Assembly (NCBI RefSeq): GCF_009466385.1
Contig: NZ_WIAQ01000002.1
Span: 302,415-366,414 of the forward strand
DNA length: 64,000 nucleotides
Direction: 5' to 3'
Source of the DNA: Peribacillus tepidiphilus
GTDB taxonomy: Bacteria > Bacillota > Bacilli > Bacillales > DSM-1321
Numbering within the stretch: position 1 is the first letter of the stretch; the number at the start of each line of letters is the position of its first letter. The position numbers and the translations under genes are program-made. The notes under the pieces were generated by a model. The model was given only the letters and a program-made list of their open reading frames with translations. It searched no databases and was not told where the DNA came from. This document shows positions 9,514 through 18,422 of this stretch, in pieces.

Positions 9514-9892
9514 TTTTTAAATGAAAGATGGTATTATAGCGATTGGAGCTTTTCTTTTTTTAGAGGAAAGCTCCTTGTTATGTCTCGAAAATATAGATGT
9601 GCTGCCTTATATCATGATATTTCAGAAAGGATGATTCGTAATTTTACGAATTTATTTTTTTTGAAACTTTTTCAGGTTTAGCTCGTCTAATAATAGGGTA
9701 AAGAGAATAACAATGAAAATACCATTTTACCTTCTTATTGTCATTTTCAGTTTGCTTTTTTGTAAAAAAAGTATTAAGATTTTATCATTGATTGTAGATA
9801 AACCGACTATAAACCTTGCTCACATATACACAATATAGAGATCAAGCTCCCATATAAAAGGGATGACTTGATGAAATGAGGAGGAACGACAA
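9514..9892. other. glcK-yqgS intergenic region
   Basis: This AT-rich gap holds a perfect 8-bp hairpin with GGAGCTTT and AAAGCTCC arms (9545-9574) that has no T tract, then a better terminator (9634-9662). After that comes an ORF of 41 codons (9713-9838) with a poor ribosome binding site that I do not call. No promoter is convincing. Confidence 0.5.
9634..9662 (+). terminator. Probable glcK terminator
   Basis: ATTCGTA/TACGAAT stem with a four-base loop followed by TTATTTTTTTT. It lies 120 bases after the glcK stop, so the transcript would carry a long 3' tail. Confidence 0.55.
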
Positions 9893-11785
9893 GTGAACCA
9901 ATTGAAAAAATATTTTTCTTCAAGAAAAATTTCAATCATTGCAGTAGCAATTGTGCTTTTATGGTTCAAGACTTATATAGCCTATAAAACTAGTTTTGAT
10001 ATTAAAATTGAAAACTGGAAGCAAGAATTCATACTTTTTATTAACCCATTAAGCTTCCTGTTATTCTTTTTAGGAATTGGTTTGTTCTTTAAAGAAAAAA
10101 ATCGAAACCGATATATTATGATTACAAGCTTTATTGTATCGTTTGTATTGTTTGCAAACGTAGTTTTTTATCGATTTTTTAATGACTTTTTAACCATTCC
10201 TGTATTATTCCAAACAAGCAATATGAGTGACTTGGGTGGAAGTGTACATGAATTGTTAGAGCCAACGGATATTTTATTTTTTGCCGATTTGTTCGTATTG
10301 TATGCATTGATGAAATGGAAGCCTTCTTTCATTGTAAATCGTGACTATACAAAAGTTAGCAGAAGAGCTTTCTTCCTAGTTGCCATTGCGATTGCGTTCT
10401 TTAACCTTGGATTAGCTGAAACAGAGCGTCCGCAGTTATTAACAAGAACGTTTGACCGTGAGATGCTCGTGAAAAATATCGGTACGTATAACTACCATAT
10501 ATACGATGCGTTCTTACAATCCAAATCATCAGCACAAAGAGCTTTGGCAGATGGCAGCGAACTTGCGGATATTGAAAACTACATTCGTGCAAATTATAAA
10601 AAGCCAAATGATGAATTATTTGGGATTGCAAAAGGTAAAAACTTGATTTTTATCTCAATGGAATCCACCCAAAACTTTGTTATTAATCAGAAGGTTAATG
10701 GGCAGGAGATTACACCATTCTTAAATAAGTTTATTAAAGAAAGTTATTACTTTGATAACTTCTATCATCAGACAGGTCAAGGAAAAACGTCTGACTCTGA
10801 GTTTCTAGTGGAAAATTCTCTTTACCCATTAAGTCGCGGGGCAGTATTCTTTACTCATTCTCAGAATGAATACAAAGCTTTGCCGGAAATTTTAAATGAA
10901 CACGGCTATTTCACTGCTTCGCTTCATGCGAATAATAGAAGCTTCTGGAACCGAGATATCATGTACAAATCTCTTGGATATCAAAAGTTCTATGATATGG
11001 ACTATTATGATGTAAACGATGAAAACTCTGTTAACTGGGGTTTAAAAGATAAAGAATTCTTTGAGCAATCTATTGCTCATTTAAAAGAAATGAAAGCAAT
11101 GAACAAACCGTTCTATGCGAAATTCATTACGCTAACGAACCACTTCCCGTTCATTCTTGATGAAGAAGATCGTTCAATTGATGAGTACAATTCAAACTCA
11201 AAAACGTTGAATCGTTATTTCCCGACAGTACGCTATACAGATGAAGCAATTGAGCAGTTTATTAACCGTTTGAAAGAAGAAGGTTTATATGAAGATTCTG
11301 TTATTGTCATCATGGGTGACCATTATGGAATTTCAGAAAATCACAATGAAGCAATGGCTCAATATTTAGGCAAAGAAATTACACCATTTGAGTCTGTTCA
11401 GCTTCAAAGGGTGCCATTGATCATTCATGTTCCTGGTCAAAAAGGGCAAACCATTCATACAGTTTCAGGACAAATTGATGTAAAACCTACTCTTCTTCAT
11501 TTATTAGGAATCGATAATAAGAATAACATTGAATTCGGTGCAGATATTTTCTCTAAAGAAAAAATGGATTTTGCAGTTCTCCGTGATGGTAGCTTTATTA
11601 CAAAGGACTATGTGTATACAAGAGACATTTGCTATGATAAAGCTACAGGACAGCCGACTGATGATAAGGCATGTGGGCCATTCATGGAAAAAGCTAAGCA
11701 GGAGCTTGAGTACTCAGACAAAATTATTTACGGAGACTTGCTCCGCTTCTATTATAACGATAAATCGAATCAGGTAAAAAAATAA
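9893..11785 (+). CDS. yqgS: Lipoteichoic acid synthase family protein
   Basis: This 630-residue polyglycerolphosphate synthase of the LtaS family transfers glycerol-phosphate from phosphatidylglycerol to growing lipoteichoic acid outside the cell. Five N-terminal membrane helices (to about residue 180) are followed by an extracellular alkaline phosphatase-like domain. The nucleophile threonine is in [11 protein letters not shown] near residue 300; metal ligands appear in SMESTQ, in [10 protein letters not shown] (residue ~480), and in the [11 protein letters not shown] segment. The start is GTG, with GAGGAGGA seven bases upstream. B. subtilis has four paralogs; YqgS is the one before yqgT. 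It stands alone, with its own terminator. Confidence 0.93.
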   Translation: MNQLKKYFSSRKISIIAVAIVLLWFKTYIAYKTSFDIKIENWKQEFILFINPLSFLLFFLGIGLFFKEKNRNRYIMITSFIVSFVLFANVVFYRFFNDFLTIPVLFQTSNMSDLGGSVHELLEPTDILFFADLFVLYALMKWKPSFIVNRDYTKVSRRAFFLVAIAIAFFNLGLAETERPQLLTRTFDREMLVKNIGTYNYHIYDAFLQSKSSAQRALADGSELADIENYIRANYKKPNDELFGIAKGKNLIFISMESTQNFVINQKVNGQEITPFLNKFIKESYYFDNFYHQTGQGKTSDSEFLVENSLYPLSRGAVFFTHSQNEYKALPEILNEHGYFTASLHANNRSFWNRDIMYKSLGYQKFYDMDYYDVNDENSVNWGLKDKEFFEQSIAHLKEMKAMNKPFYAKFITLTNHFPFILDEEDRSIDEYNSNSKTLNRYFPTVRYTDEAIEQFINRLKEEGLYEDSVIVIMGDHYGISENHNEAMAQYLGKEITPFESVQLQRVPLIIHVPGQKGQTIHTVSGQIDVKPTLLHLLGIDNKNNIEFGADIFSKEKMDFAVLRDGSFITKDYVYTRDICYDKATGQPTDDKACGPFMEKAKQELEYSDKIIYGDLLRFYYNDKSNQVKK

Positions 11786-11818
11786 AAGATTGGCCGACAG
11801 GCCAATCTTTTATTTTTT
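11784..11818 (+). terminator. Terminator after yqgS
   Basis: AAAGATTGGCC pairs perfectly with GGCCAATCTTT, with a short GACA-type loop, followed by TATTTTTT. Confidence 0.92.
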
Positions 11819-11822
11819 GTCA

Positions 11823-11935
11823 GTCGAGGAACAAAACCGTGCGAGGAGCGGAGTTATCCCAAATGGTAATGAGCACCGGAGTAGGGTTCGTGACGATGAA
11901 TGCGAGCGTTTCCAGGCAGTCTGAAACATCATTTT
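11823..11935. repeat. Probable dispersed intergenic repeat
   Basis: A GC-richer block than its surroundings with the motifs GCGAGGAGCGGAG, GAGCACCGGAG and GAATGCGAGCG, which recall non-coding repeats that I know from intergenic regions of several Bacillaceae. No ORF of note is present. Only one copy is in this window, so repeat status is inference. Confidence 0.4.
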
Positions 11936-11984
11936 TCCCCCCTAATCATATGGTGATAACAGGATGTTGAGAGGGGGCAAAAGG

Positions 11985-13166
11985 ATGGAAGTTCATGGTA
12001 GAAAAGGAGATACGCTGCAATACTACAGTCAACTTTTCACTATACCTTACAGACTAATTTTAGATTCGAATCCACACATTCAATCAAACGATGACCTCAA
12101 CGAAAAAAGGGTAAAAATACCTGGATACACTACAATTACTGTGAATAAGGATCGTAATGATTCAATATCTGAAATATCAAGTAAATACAATATCTCAACA
12201 GATGCGCTTTTATTAGTAAATAATAAGCTAATCGGCAAAAAAATCGAACAATCAATTTCTATTCCCAAAAAAATAAAGAAGCCTTTGATTTATAAAAAGG
12301 CATATACGTATGAACAATTATGTAATGACTTACAGGAGCTTAAAGAGCAATTTCCATTTATTAAAATCAATATAATTGGAAGAAGTGTATTGGGTAAAGA
12401 AATTTATGAGATTCAAGCTGGAAAAGGAATGAACTGTACTCATTATAACGCAGCTTTTCATGCCAATGAATGGATTACGTCAGCCATATTAATGAAATGG
12501 TTAAATGAATGGTTGTTGCAACTAAATGAGGAATCGAACAGTGACGATCATTCCTACTTTAATTTATATTTACAAAAAAGAATCTCCGTTGTTCCCATGG
12601 TAAATCCGGATGGTGTTAACTTAGTCTTAAACGGAATACAGGCAAGCGACAATAAGTATGACGTTAAGCTAATGAATGATGGAAAAGATGAGTTCACACA
12701 TTGGAAAGCAAATATACGTGGTGTGGATTTAAACAACCAATTTCCTGCTAACTGGGATATTGAGAAGGAAAGAAAAATCCCGAAAGAGCCATATTTTAGG
12801 GACTATCCTGGGGATCAACCATTAACTGAGCCAGAAGCTATTGCTATGCATGACCTTGTAAAAGAGAATCATTTTGATAAGGTCATTGCACTTCATTCCC
12901 AAGGGAAAGAAATATATTGGGGTTATGAAGGGTATGAACCTTCCCATGCTTGTTTTATTGCACAATGTTTTGAAAAAATGAGCGGATATAAGGCGATACA
13001 ATATGTGGATAGTCATGCTGGCTTCAAGGATTGGTTTATCCAAGCATACAGAAAACCAGGTTTTACTTTGGAGCTAGGGAAAGGAATTAATCCATTGCCA
13101 CTCTCTCAATTTGATGACATTTATTGTGACACTGCTCCGATTTTGTATGCCGGTATATACTTGTAG
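11985..13166 (+). CDS. yqgT: Gamma-D-glutamyl-L-diamino acid endopeptidase I (M14 family)
   Basis: This 393-residue M14 zinc peptidase cleaves between gamma-D-glutamate and the diamino acid of peptidoglycan stem peptides. Two LysM-like modules occupy residues 1-50 and 50-100 and would bind cell wall. The catalytic part has the HxxE zinc motif in AFHANEW (~residue 155), the substrate-binding arginine in NIRGVDLNNQFP, the third ligand in ALHSQGKE and the catalytic Glu in PGFTLELGKG. ATG at 11985 follows AGAGGGGG by seven bases. There is no signal peptide, so a role inside the sporangium, as for endopeptidase I, is likely. B. subtilis yqgU and yqgV, which should follow, are absent. Confidence 0.9.
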   Translation: MEVHGRKGDTLQYYSQLFTIPYRLILDSNPHIQSNDDLNEKRVKIPGYTTITVNKDRNDSISEISSKYNISTDALLLVNNKLIGKKIEQSISIPKKIKKPLIYKKAYTYEQLCNDLQELKEQFPFIKINIIGRSVLGKEIYEIQAGKGMNCTHYNAAFHANEWITSAILMKWLNEWLLQLNEESNSDDHSYFNLYLQKRISVVPMVNPDGVNLVLNGIQASDNKYDVKLMNDGKDEFTHWKANIRGVDLNNQFPANWDIEKERKIPKEPYFRDYPGDQPLTEPEAIAMHDLVKENHFDKVIALHSQGKEIYWGYEGYEPSHACFIAQCFEKMSGYKAIQYVDSHAGFKDWFIQAYRKPGFTLELGKGINPLPLSQFDDIYCDTAPILYAGIYL

Positions 13167-13341
13167 GCAAAAGGATGGCTTTTATGCAATGTTCAAGGAC
13201 GCATCTTGATTCCAGCATCTGAGTTCATGTATAAATGGAAATCTCATAAACTTGGTGAAGGGACAAAATACTAGTTAGGAAATCACCTTGAACATCTCAT
13301 CTAGCTAGGAAGTGACAAAAATACTTTCATTTTCTTCAAAT

Positions 13342-13375
13342 AAAAAATCCTTGAAGATTCTCCAAGGATTTTTTA
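13342..13375. terminator. Bidirectional terminator between yqgT and yqgW
   Basis: AAAAAATCCTTG pairs perfectly with CAAGGATTTTTT, with a nine-base loop; A and T tracts on either side make it work in both directions. Confidence 0.85.
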
Positions 13376-13409
13376 TGCTTTATTCTAAAGCGCTTCCTAA
13401 TTTTCTTTG

Positions 13410-13533
13410 TCTTGCCTCAAGCGCCAGCTCTTCAGGGAAAATAACCATCCTCCTGAGAAGTGTTTAGGACTTCTTAAGTTGAAGAACAATGCTTCATCAG
13501 GTCGTTGACGTTCCTTTAGGCGGTCGTTTTTCT
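13410..13533. repeat. Degenerate copy of an intergenic repeat
   Basis: The order CAGCTCTT, GGGAAAATAA, TGAAGAACA, GGTCGTTGACGTT, CTTTA is shared, with gaps, with 55548-55700, which has CAGCTCTA, GGTAAAATAA, TGAAGAACA and GACGTCGACGTTT. The two blocks look like diverged copies of a single family. Confidence 0.4.
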
Positions 13534-13534
13534 A

Positions 13535-13708
13535 TTAATGGGCAACTGGATATCCGTGATGGATCACAGTCATAATTGTGAACCAGCCAAATACTGCTAC
13601 CGTGCCAGCGGCAAAAAACAGTCCAAGGAAATTCTTGTTTTTAAGTGCACTAAATGCAGCAAATACGGCAAGAAGAGATACAAGACCGAAAATAAAAACT
13701 AATCCCAT
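13535..13708 (-). CDS. yqgW: YqgW family (DUF2759) small membrane protein
   Basis: This 57-residue protein, too short for the ORF list, begins MGLVFIFGLVSLLAVFAAF and ends HHGYPVAH. Two hydrophobic helices (residues 2-20 and 27-48) are joined by a lysine/asparagine turn, and the pattern including NFLGLFF and FGWFT matches DUF2759 (YqgW of B. subtilis). TAAGGGGG precedes the ATG by seven bases. It lies next to yqgX, as in B. subtilis, but is transcribed the opposite way. Function is unknown. Confidence 0.88.
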   Translation of the reverse strand: MGLVFIFGLVSLLAVFAAFSALKNKNFLGLFFAAGTVAVFGWFTIMTVIHHGYPVAH

Positions 13709-13967
13709 GCTCTAGCCCCCTTACATATGAAATAAACGTTTCTTTTGCACATCATTTGTGCAATTCAGAATAATCTTCTAAAATATGTAGTAAAAGATTG
13801 CATTCGTTAATATTTTATAGTTTTTTTCAAATTTTGTCGAGGTTTAAAAATGACACTTCTATGTCATAAAATGATTATTGAAAACAAAGATAAATGACAA
13901 TGTTATTCAATTAGATTATATTTTTGTTAGGATTCCCAATTTGATACGAACTTAGGAGATGAAATGA

Positions 13968-14603
13968 ATGGAATGGAAGCAGATTCCACTTGGCCCTTTG
14001 CAGACAAATTGCTATATTTTATGGAATGAAAAAAGAGAATGCATAATCTTTGACCCAGGAGATCAGCCGGAACGAATAAAAAAGTTTGTGAAAGAAAATA
14101 ACCTAGTTCCAATAGCGGTTCTGTTAACGCACGCACATTTTGACCATATTGGTGCATTAGATTCAATCAGGGATGAATTTAAGATAGAGGCGTATCTCCA
14201 TCAAAAAGAAGCCTCCTGGCTTAGTGATCCATCACAAAATCTTTCTCAACTCTTTATGCCTAATAAACAAATTATTCAAAGAAAAGCCGAGAATCATTTA
14301 AAAGAAGAAGGTAGCTTAAAAATCGGTTCATTTTCATTTCAAGTGCTTGAAACTCCCGGTCACTCACCAGGGAGCGTGTCGTTTTATCACCAAGAGTCAA
14401 GCACTGTTTTTTCCGGAGATGCCTTATTTCAAGGCAGTATTGGGAGAACAGACTTACCTAAAGGAAACCAGGCAGAACTGATCGAAAGCATCCATACTAA
14501 GCTGTTAACACTTCCAGAGGAAACGATTGTTTTACCAGGACACGGACCAGTTACGACGGTTGGTCAGGAAATGGATCACAATCCGTTCTTAAATGGTTTT
14601 TAA
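13968..14603 (+). CDS. yqgX: Metallo-beta-lactamase fold hydrolase (glyoxalase II-like)
   Basis: This 211-residue cytosolic hydrolase has the binuclear metal motif LTHAHFDHIGA at residues ~56-66, the further ligands ETPGHSPGS and FSGDALFQGSIGR, and LPGHGPVT near the C-terminus. In B. subtilis YqgX (GloC) has glyoxalase II activity on S-lactoyl-bacillithiol-type thioesters in methylglyoxal detoxification. Of three closely spaced ATGs only this one is in frame with the conserved start MEWKQIPLGPLQTNCY; TAGGAGA lies eight bases upstream. A terminator follows. Confidence 0.93.
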   Translation: MEWKQIPLGPLQTNCYILWNEKRECIIFDPGDQPERIKKFVKENNLVPIAVLLTHAHFDHIGALDSIRDEFKIEAYLHQKEASWLSDPSQNLSQLFMPNKQIIQRKAENHLKEEGSLKIGSFSFQVLETPGHSPGSVSFYHQESSTVFSGDALFQGSIGRTDLPKGNQAELIESIHTKLLTLPEETIVLPGHGPVTTVGQEMDHNPFLNGF

Positions 14604-14629
14604 AAAAGAGGAACAATTTGGAAAAATAG

Positions 14630-14660
14630 AAAAACCCTTCTCCAGTGAGAAGGGTTTTTC
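14630..14660 (+). terminator. Terminator after yqgX
   Basis: AAAAACCCTTCTC pairs with GAGAAGGGTTTTT around a short loop, ending in T. Confidence 0.9.
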
Positions 14661-14774
14661 TGGGGGATGTTCTATTCATATAATGGGAGGGGATATAGTT
14701 AAGCTACTATATAACAGTACTTTATAATAAAATTAACACTATGTCAATAGTAAATACATATGTTAGGAGAAAAA

Positions 14775-15881
14775 ATGGAAAAAATCTTATTTGATTTAAT
14801 AGAAAGTAAGAGTTCAAAGAAAATACATTATAAAGAATTCATCGAAACTGCACTCTATCATCCTACTAAAGGCTATTATCAACGTAATGTCATTAAAATT
14901 GGAAAAAACGGGGATTTTTATACCAGCAGCAACGTGGGGGATGTATTTGGCCGGACACTAGGAAGATGGTTTGCATATTGCCTTGGAAATTTTTCAATTG
15001 AACCGGTGATCGTTGAACTGGGAGGAGGCACAGGAAAGATTGCTCAAAATATACTCTCTTTTATGAAAACACATCATCCAACACTATTAGAGAAATTGAA
15101 ATATATCATTGTTGAGAAAAGCCAGCATCATCAAAATATTCAAAAGCAACTGCTTTCAAAATGGAATCAAGTTGAATTTTACACGAATATCGAGTCATTA
15201 GGAGAGCTAAATGGCATTATTTTCTCAAATGAATTGTTTGACGCCTTTCCTGTCCATGTTATTGAAAAACGGCAAAATATTTATTATGAAGTATGGATTG
15301 TAAAAGGAGAGAATGGATTAGAAGAACACCTTGAGCCCCTATCTGATAAGGGGATATTAGACTATTTAAAAACATATGATATCAAGCTTAAGAACAATCA
15401 AAGACTTGAAATTCCTCTTCCAATGATGGATTTTTACGAATCACTTGTACAAAAGCTTGAGAGGGGAATCTTATTAAGTGTGGATTATGGGTATACAAAC
15501 GAAGAATGGAACGATTCTCTCCATCGAGAGGGCAGTTTAAGAGGTTATTACCAGCATAAAATGATAAGAGATGTACTTAAGCATCCGGGAGAAATGGACA
15601 TTACACACCATATCCATTGGGACAGTCTTATGCAATGTGGTCTAAATTATGGATTTCAATATAACCTATTAATGGAGCAAACGGAATTCTTGATTTCATG
15701 TGGAATATTAAAAGATTTGGAAGAAACATTTGACCCAAATCCTTTTTCAGAAGCAAGCAAACGGAACCGTGCAATCAGAAGCCTCCTTATGCCTGGAGGG
15801 ATCAGTTCGTATTTCAGGGCATTGGTTCAATGTAAAAATGTAAAGGGTTGTGACAGAAATCTTTTTCCAGAAAAGGTGTAG
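14775..15881 (+). CDS. SAM-dependent methyltransferase, MidA/NDUFAF7 family
   Basis: This 368-residue protein of the DUF185 (MidA) class I methyltransferase family has the glycine-rich SAM loop in VIVELGGGTGKIAQN at about residue 78 and the family segments HPTKGYYQRN near the N-terminus, GDFYTSSNVGDVFG, and SNELFDAFPVHV near residue 155. Eukaryotic members methylate an arginine of a complex I subunit; the bacterial substrate is unknown. ATG at 14775 has AGGAG five bases upstream; an earlier ATG at 14760 lacks a site. A monocistronic unit with its own terminator. Confidence 0.85.
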   Translation: MEKILFDLIESKSSKKIHYKEFIETALYHPTKGYYQRNVIKIGKNGDFYTSSNVGDVFGRTLGRWFAYCLGNFSIEPVIVELGGGTGKIAQNILSFMKTHHPTLLEKLKYIIVEKSQHHQNIQKQLLSKWNQVEFYTNIESLGELNGIIFSNELFDAFPVHVIEKRQNIYYEVWIVKGENGLEEHLEPLSDKGILDYLKTYDIKLKNNQRLEIPLPMMDFYESLVQKLERGILLSVDYGYTNEEWNDSLHREGSLRGYYQHKMIRDVLKHPGEMDITHHIHWDSLMQCGLNYGFQYNLLMEQTEFLISCGILKDLEETFDPNPFSEASKRNRAIRSLLMPGGISSYFRALVQCKNVKGCDRNLFPEKV

Positions 15882-15917
15882 AGTGTTTGATTCTATAGGA
15901 ATGTGTCCTTTCTTATA

Positions 15918-15954
15918 AAAAAACCCTTGAAACTTTTGTTTCAAGGGTTTTTTA
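15918..15954. terminator. Bidirectional terminator between the methyltransferase and yqgY
   Basis: AAAAAACCCTTGAAA pairs with TTTCAAGGGTTTTTT around a six-base loop; it serves both converging genes. Confidence 0.9.
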
Positions 15955-15960
15955 TGTAAA

Positions 15961-16206
15961 TTAATGTCCGCCGGCACCAGGCACCATCATAAATGTTGTC
16001 CAATAAGTAAATCCGGCGAAGAAGATGGTTAAATACGCACCAAAAACGTATATGTACATACGTTCAGACAATTTTAGATAGCTAAGAAGAATAAAAAATC
16101 CTGTTTGTCCAAAGAAAATTAATGATGTTGTATGCATATGACCAAGATAAAACATCACCGCAAAAATCCCTGTCCAAAAACCAAGAACTCTGTACATGCG
16201 CTCCAC
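15961..16206 (-). CDS. yqgY: YqgY family (DUF2626) membrane protein
   Basis: This 81-residue protein has three hydrophobic helices and the DUF2626 pattern RVLGFWTGIFAVMFYLG, FFGQT and SERMYIYVFGAYLT. It starts at GTG, with AAAGGAGGGA about seven bases upstream; the methionine at codon 4 has no comparable site. B. subtilis yqgY has the same neighbours. Function is unknown. Confidence 0.9.
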   Translation of the reverse strand: MERMYRVLGFWTGIFAVMFYLGHMHTTSLIFFGQTGFFILLSYLKLSERMYIYVFGAYLTIFFAGFTYWTTFMMVPGAGGH

Positions 16207-16292
16207 TATGTATCCCTCCTTTGTTCCCCGTTGTATTCATCACTAAATAATTATAAATGACAAAGTTAGCCAATGTAAAGGATCGTTTGTTT

Positions 16293-16994
16293 CTACTTTG
16301 TGACATAAGCTTGGTATGTACAGGTTTCGCATCCTGAAGTCATGTTTTCTTTTTCAATCAGCTCAACGGACTGAAAAAGTGATTCAAACATACCTTTTAA
16401 GAAAGCGTAATGCATGGAGCAAATAGGATCTGCTTGATTCATAGCAATTTCTTTAAACGGACAGTTGAAAATTTGAAAGTAAATTTTCGTTTGATCTTCA
16501 CTTGCATGAAATTCCGGATAGAAGCCAGCTACGGTAGCAGCGCTTTTTAGAATATTTAATTTTTGATCAAATGATAGTTCTCTAGGATCATTTTGACCGG
16601 AAGTTAATTGTTGTTCAATTAGTTCCTGACCGAACATTTTTCCAGTTTCAAACAAAGCTTTTTTACCTGCATCGCCCATTTTTATCATGGTTTGAATAGC
16701 AATTTTCGAAAGCAGTTGATAATCACGATATGGAAAATGAAGCTGTATCACATCGTCTGATAAACGGTAAAGTCTGCTAGGTCTTCCGCCTTTTCCTGTC
16801 TTTTTCGTTTCCGATACAAGCATGTTCACATCCTCTAGCTTGGATAGATGTAAACGTGCTACGTTAGGATGGATATTGAAGGAATCGGCAACCTCCTGCA
16901 CAGTTACTTCATTATGTCGTTTTGTGATGTACTGATAAATATAATATCTAGTCGGATCACTCAATACATTTGTAATTTTTAAAGTTTGTTCCAT
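16293..16994 (-). CDS. Winged-helix transcriptional regulator with a cysteine-containing C-terminal domain
   Basis: This 233-residue protein has an ArsR/DeoR-type winged helix (residues 5-75: LSDPTRYYIYQYI, then VQEVADSFNIHPNVARLHLSKLE) and a C-terminal domain carrying cysteines in NCPFKEI, ICSMHYAF and GCETCTY. The layout, a helix-turn-helix followed by a late CPF...C...C, resembles the iron-sulfur regulator SufR, so binding of a cluster or metal is possible but inferred. ATG at 16994 follows GAGGTGA by five bases. It is divergent from comG, and a palindrome lies upstream at 17051-17081. Confidence 0.8.
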   Translation of the reverse strand: MEQTLKITNVLSDPTRYYIYQYITKRHNEVTVQEVADSFNIHPNVARLHLSKLEDVNMLVSETKKTGKGGRPSRLYRLSDDVIQLHFPYRDYQLLSKIAIQTMIKMGDAGKKALFETGKMFGQELIEQQLTSGQNDPRELSFDQKLNILKSAATVAGFYPEFHASEDQTKIYFQIFNCPFKEIAMNQADPICSMHYAFLKGMFESLFQSVELIEKENMTSGCETCTYQAYVTK

Positions 16995-17015
16995 CCCTTT
17001 CACCTCAGACTTCAA

Positions 17016-17354
17016 TTGTTAATTCCATTATAATACAGTTGTAAAAACATTGGAACGTTGATAACAGAAGTAAATGTTCCAGATTAGTGAATGTTCACAA
17101 ATATGATAAAATTTATGTATGAATTATTATACAAATACTATACAATTTATGCACAATGTGGAAAATATGAAAAAAGGTTTACAAATGAGAGGCTAGATTA
17201 ATAGAACCATACCCTATGTATAAGTTAACCAACCAATAGATTTTTCGTTATGATTGTTGCCGAAATGGTCCAAAAAATTTTTAAAGAATTTTGAAGGATT
17301 TTGTAAATATTCGTCGAAATGTTGATGTAGAAAAATAAAATGAGGTGATGTTTA
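17016..17354. other. Divergent intergenic region between the regulator and comGA
   Basis: Very AT-rich; it must carry the promoters of both directions. One inverted repeat (17051-17081) is clear. In B. subtilis comGA is driven by ComK through AAAA-N5-TTTT boxes; A- and T-tracts occur near 17270-17300, but I cannot find two properly spaced boxes. Confidence 0.5.
17051..17081. promoter_or_regulatory. Candidate operator upstream of the winged-helix regulator
   Basis: TGGAACGTT and AATGTTCCA form a 9-bp inverted repeat with one mismatch, with 13 bases between arms, 57 bases upstream of the regulator start. Size and symmetry suit a dimeric winged-helix protein, so autoregulation is plausible but unproven. 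Confidence 0.4.
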
Positions 17355-18422
17355 TTGATTTCAGTTGAAAAGACAGCAGAAAAAATTCTCACATATGCCA
17401 TGAAATTTTCTGCTTCCGACGTCCACATTTTTCCACGAAAAGATGACCCGATGATCCAATTTCGGGTTGAAAACCGTCTAATCCCTCTTGAATTTTTGAA
17501 AATTTCTCATCTAGACAAGCTTATATCCCATTTTAAGTTTTTGGCTTCTATGGATATTGGAGAAAAACGGAGACCTCAAACGGGTTCCTTTACCCACTAT
17601 TACAACGGTCAGGCGATCGGCTTACGATTATCCACACTTCCAGCCTTAAACTCAGAAAGTCTCGTAATCCGGCTCATTCCACAGCAAAACATTCTGCCTC
17701 TCACACAACTCTCACTGTTTCCTAGGACAGCAAAAAAATTAATGGCCTTAATGCAGCATTCTCACGGTTTGATTATTTTTACAGGACCTACTGGATCAGG
17801 AAAGACCACTACCTTATATTCATTACTACATTACGCTAAAGAGCACATCCAACGCAATATCATTACCCTAGAGGATCCAATTGAAAATCAAACAGAAGAT
17901 GCAGTTCAGGTCCAAATAAATGAGAAAGCAGGTATTACCTATTCCGTAGGCTTGAAAGCGGCCTTAAGACATGATCCAGACATTATTATGATTGGTGAAA
18001 TTAGGGATGCGGAAACAGCAAAAATTGCAGTTAGAGCAGCGCTTACGGGACATCTGATATTAACAACTATGCATACAAGAGACGCAGAAGGAGCCATATA
18101 CAGGCTGTTAGAATTCGGAGTGAGCAAGCTTGAGATCGAACAAACCTTGATTGCTGTGACAGCCCAGCGTTTGGTCGAATTATATTGTCCCTTATGCGGA
18201 GAACACTGTTCGCATTACTGTAGCTTTAATAATAGAGGGAAAAGAGCAGGAATCTACGAGCTCCTACATGGAAAATCATTAGCCAAACTCTTAACTAGAT
18301 CAGAAGTAGAGCGTCCAGTAAATTGGAAACGTTTGAAGGATGAAATGAACAAGGCTGTTGCTCTAGGTTTTGTCCCTCCAGATGAATATGATAGGTGGAT
18401 CTATAATAATGAAAATAGTTAA
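17355..18422 (+). CDS. comGA: Competence pseudopilus assembly ATPase ComGA
   Basis: This 355-residue PulE/PilB-family ATPase powers assembly of the competence pseudopilus for DNA uptake at the cytoplasmic face. The Walker A loop is TGPTGSGKTTTLY (~residue 142), followed by the Asp box (TLEDPIE), Walker B (IIMIGEIRDAETA) and His box (TGHLILTTMHT). The C-terminal cysteines YCPLCGEHC...C suggest a metal site, as in B. subtilis ComGA. It starts at TTG, with GAGGTGATG a few bases upstream. First gene of the seven-gene comG operon; its end overlaps comGB by 14 bases. Confidence 0.95.
   Translation: MISVEKTAEKILTYAMKFSASDVHIFPRKDDPMIQFRVENRLIPLEFLKISHLDKLISHFKFLASMDIGEKRRPQTGSFTHYYNGQAIGLRLSTLPALNSESLVIRLIPQQNILPLTQLSLFPRTAKKLMALMQHSHGLIIFTGPTGSGKTTTLYSLLHYAKEHIQRNIITLEDPIENQTEDAVQVQINEKAGITYSVGLKAALRHDPDIIMIGEIRDAETAKIAVRAALTGHLILTTMHTRDAEGAIYRLLEFGVSKLEIEQTLIAVTAQRLVELYCPLCGEHCSHYCSFNNRGKRAGIYELLHGKSLAKLLTRSEVERPVNWKRLKDEMNKAVALGFVPPDEYDRWIYNNENS

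Larger units (their letters stand above)
13167..13534. other. yqgT-yqgW intergenic region
   Basis: No gene is seen. It contains one strong bidirectional terminator (13342-13375) and, from about 13410, a degenerate copy of the repeat also found at 55548-55700. Confidence 0.6.

Noticed and set aside
9713..9838. 41-residue hydrophobic peptide before yqgS
   Set aside because: The ribosome binding site is poor and the sequence is AT-rich; it is likely chance.
17265..17310. ComK boxes before comGA
   Set aside because: A- and T-tracts occur, but no pair with AAAA-N5-TTTT at the right spacing could be shown.
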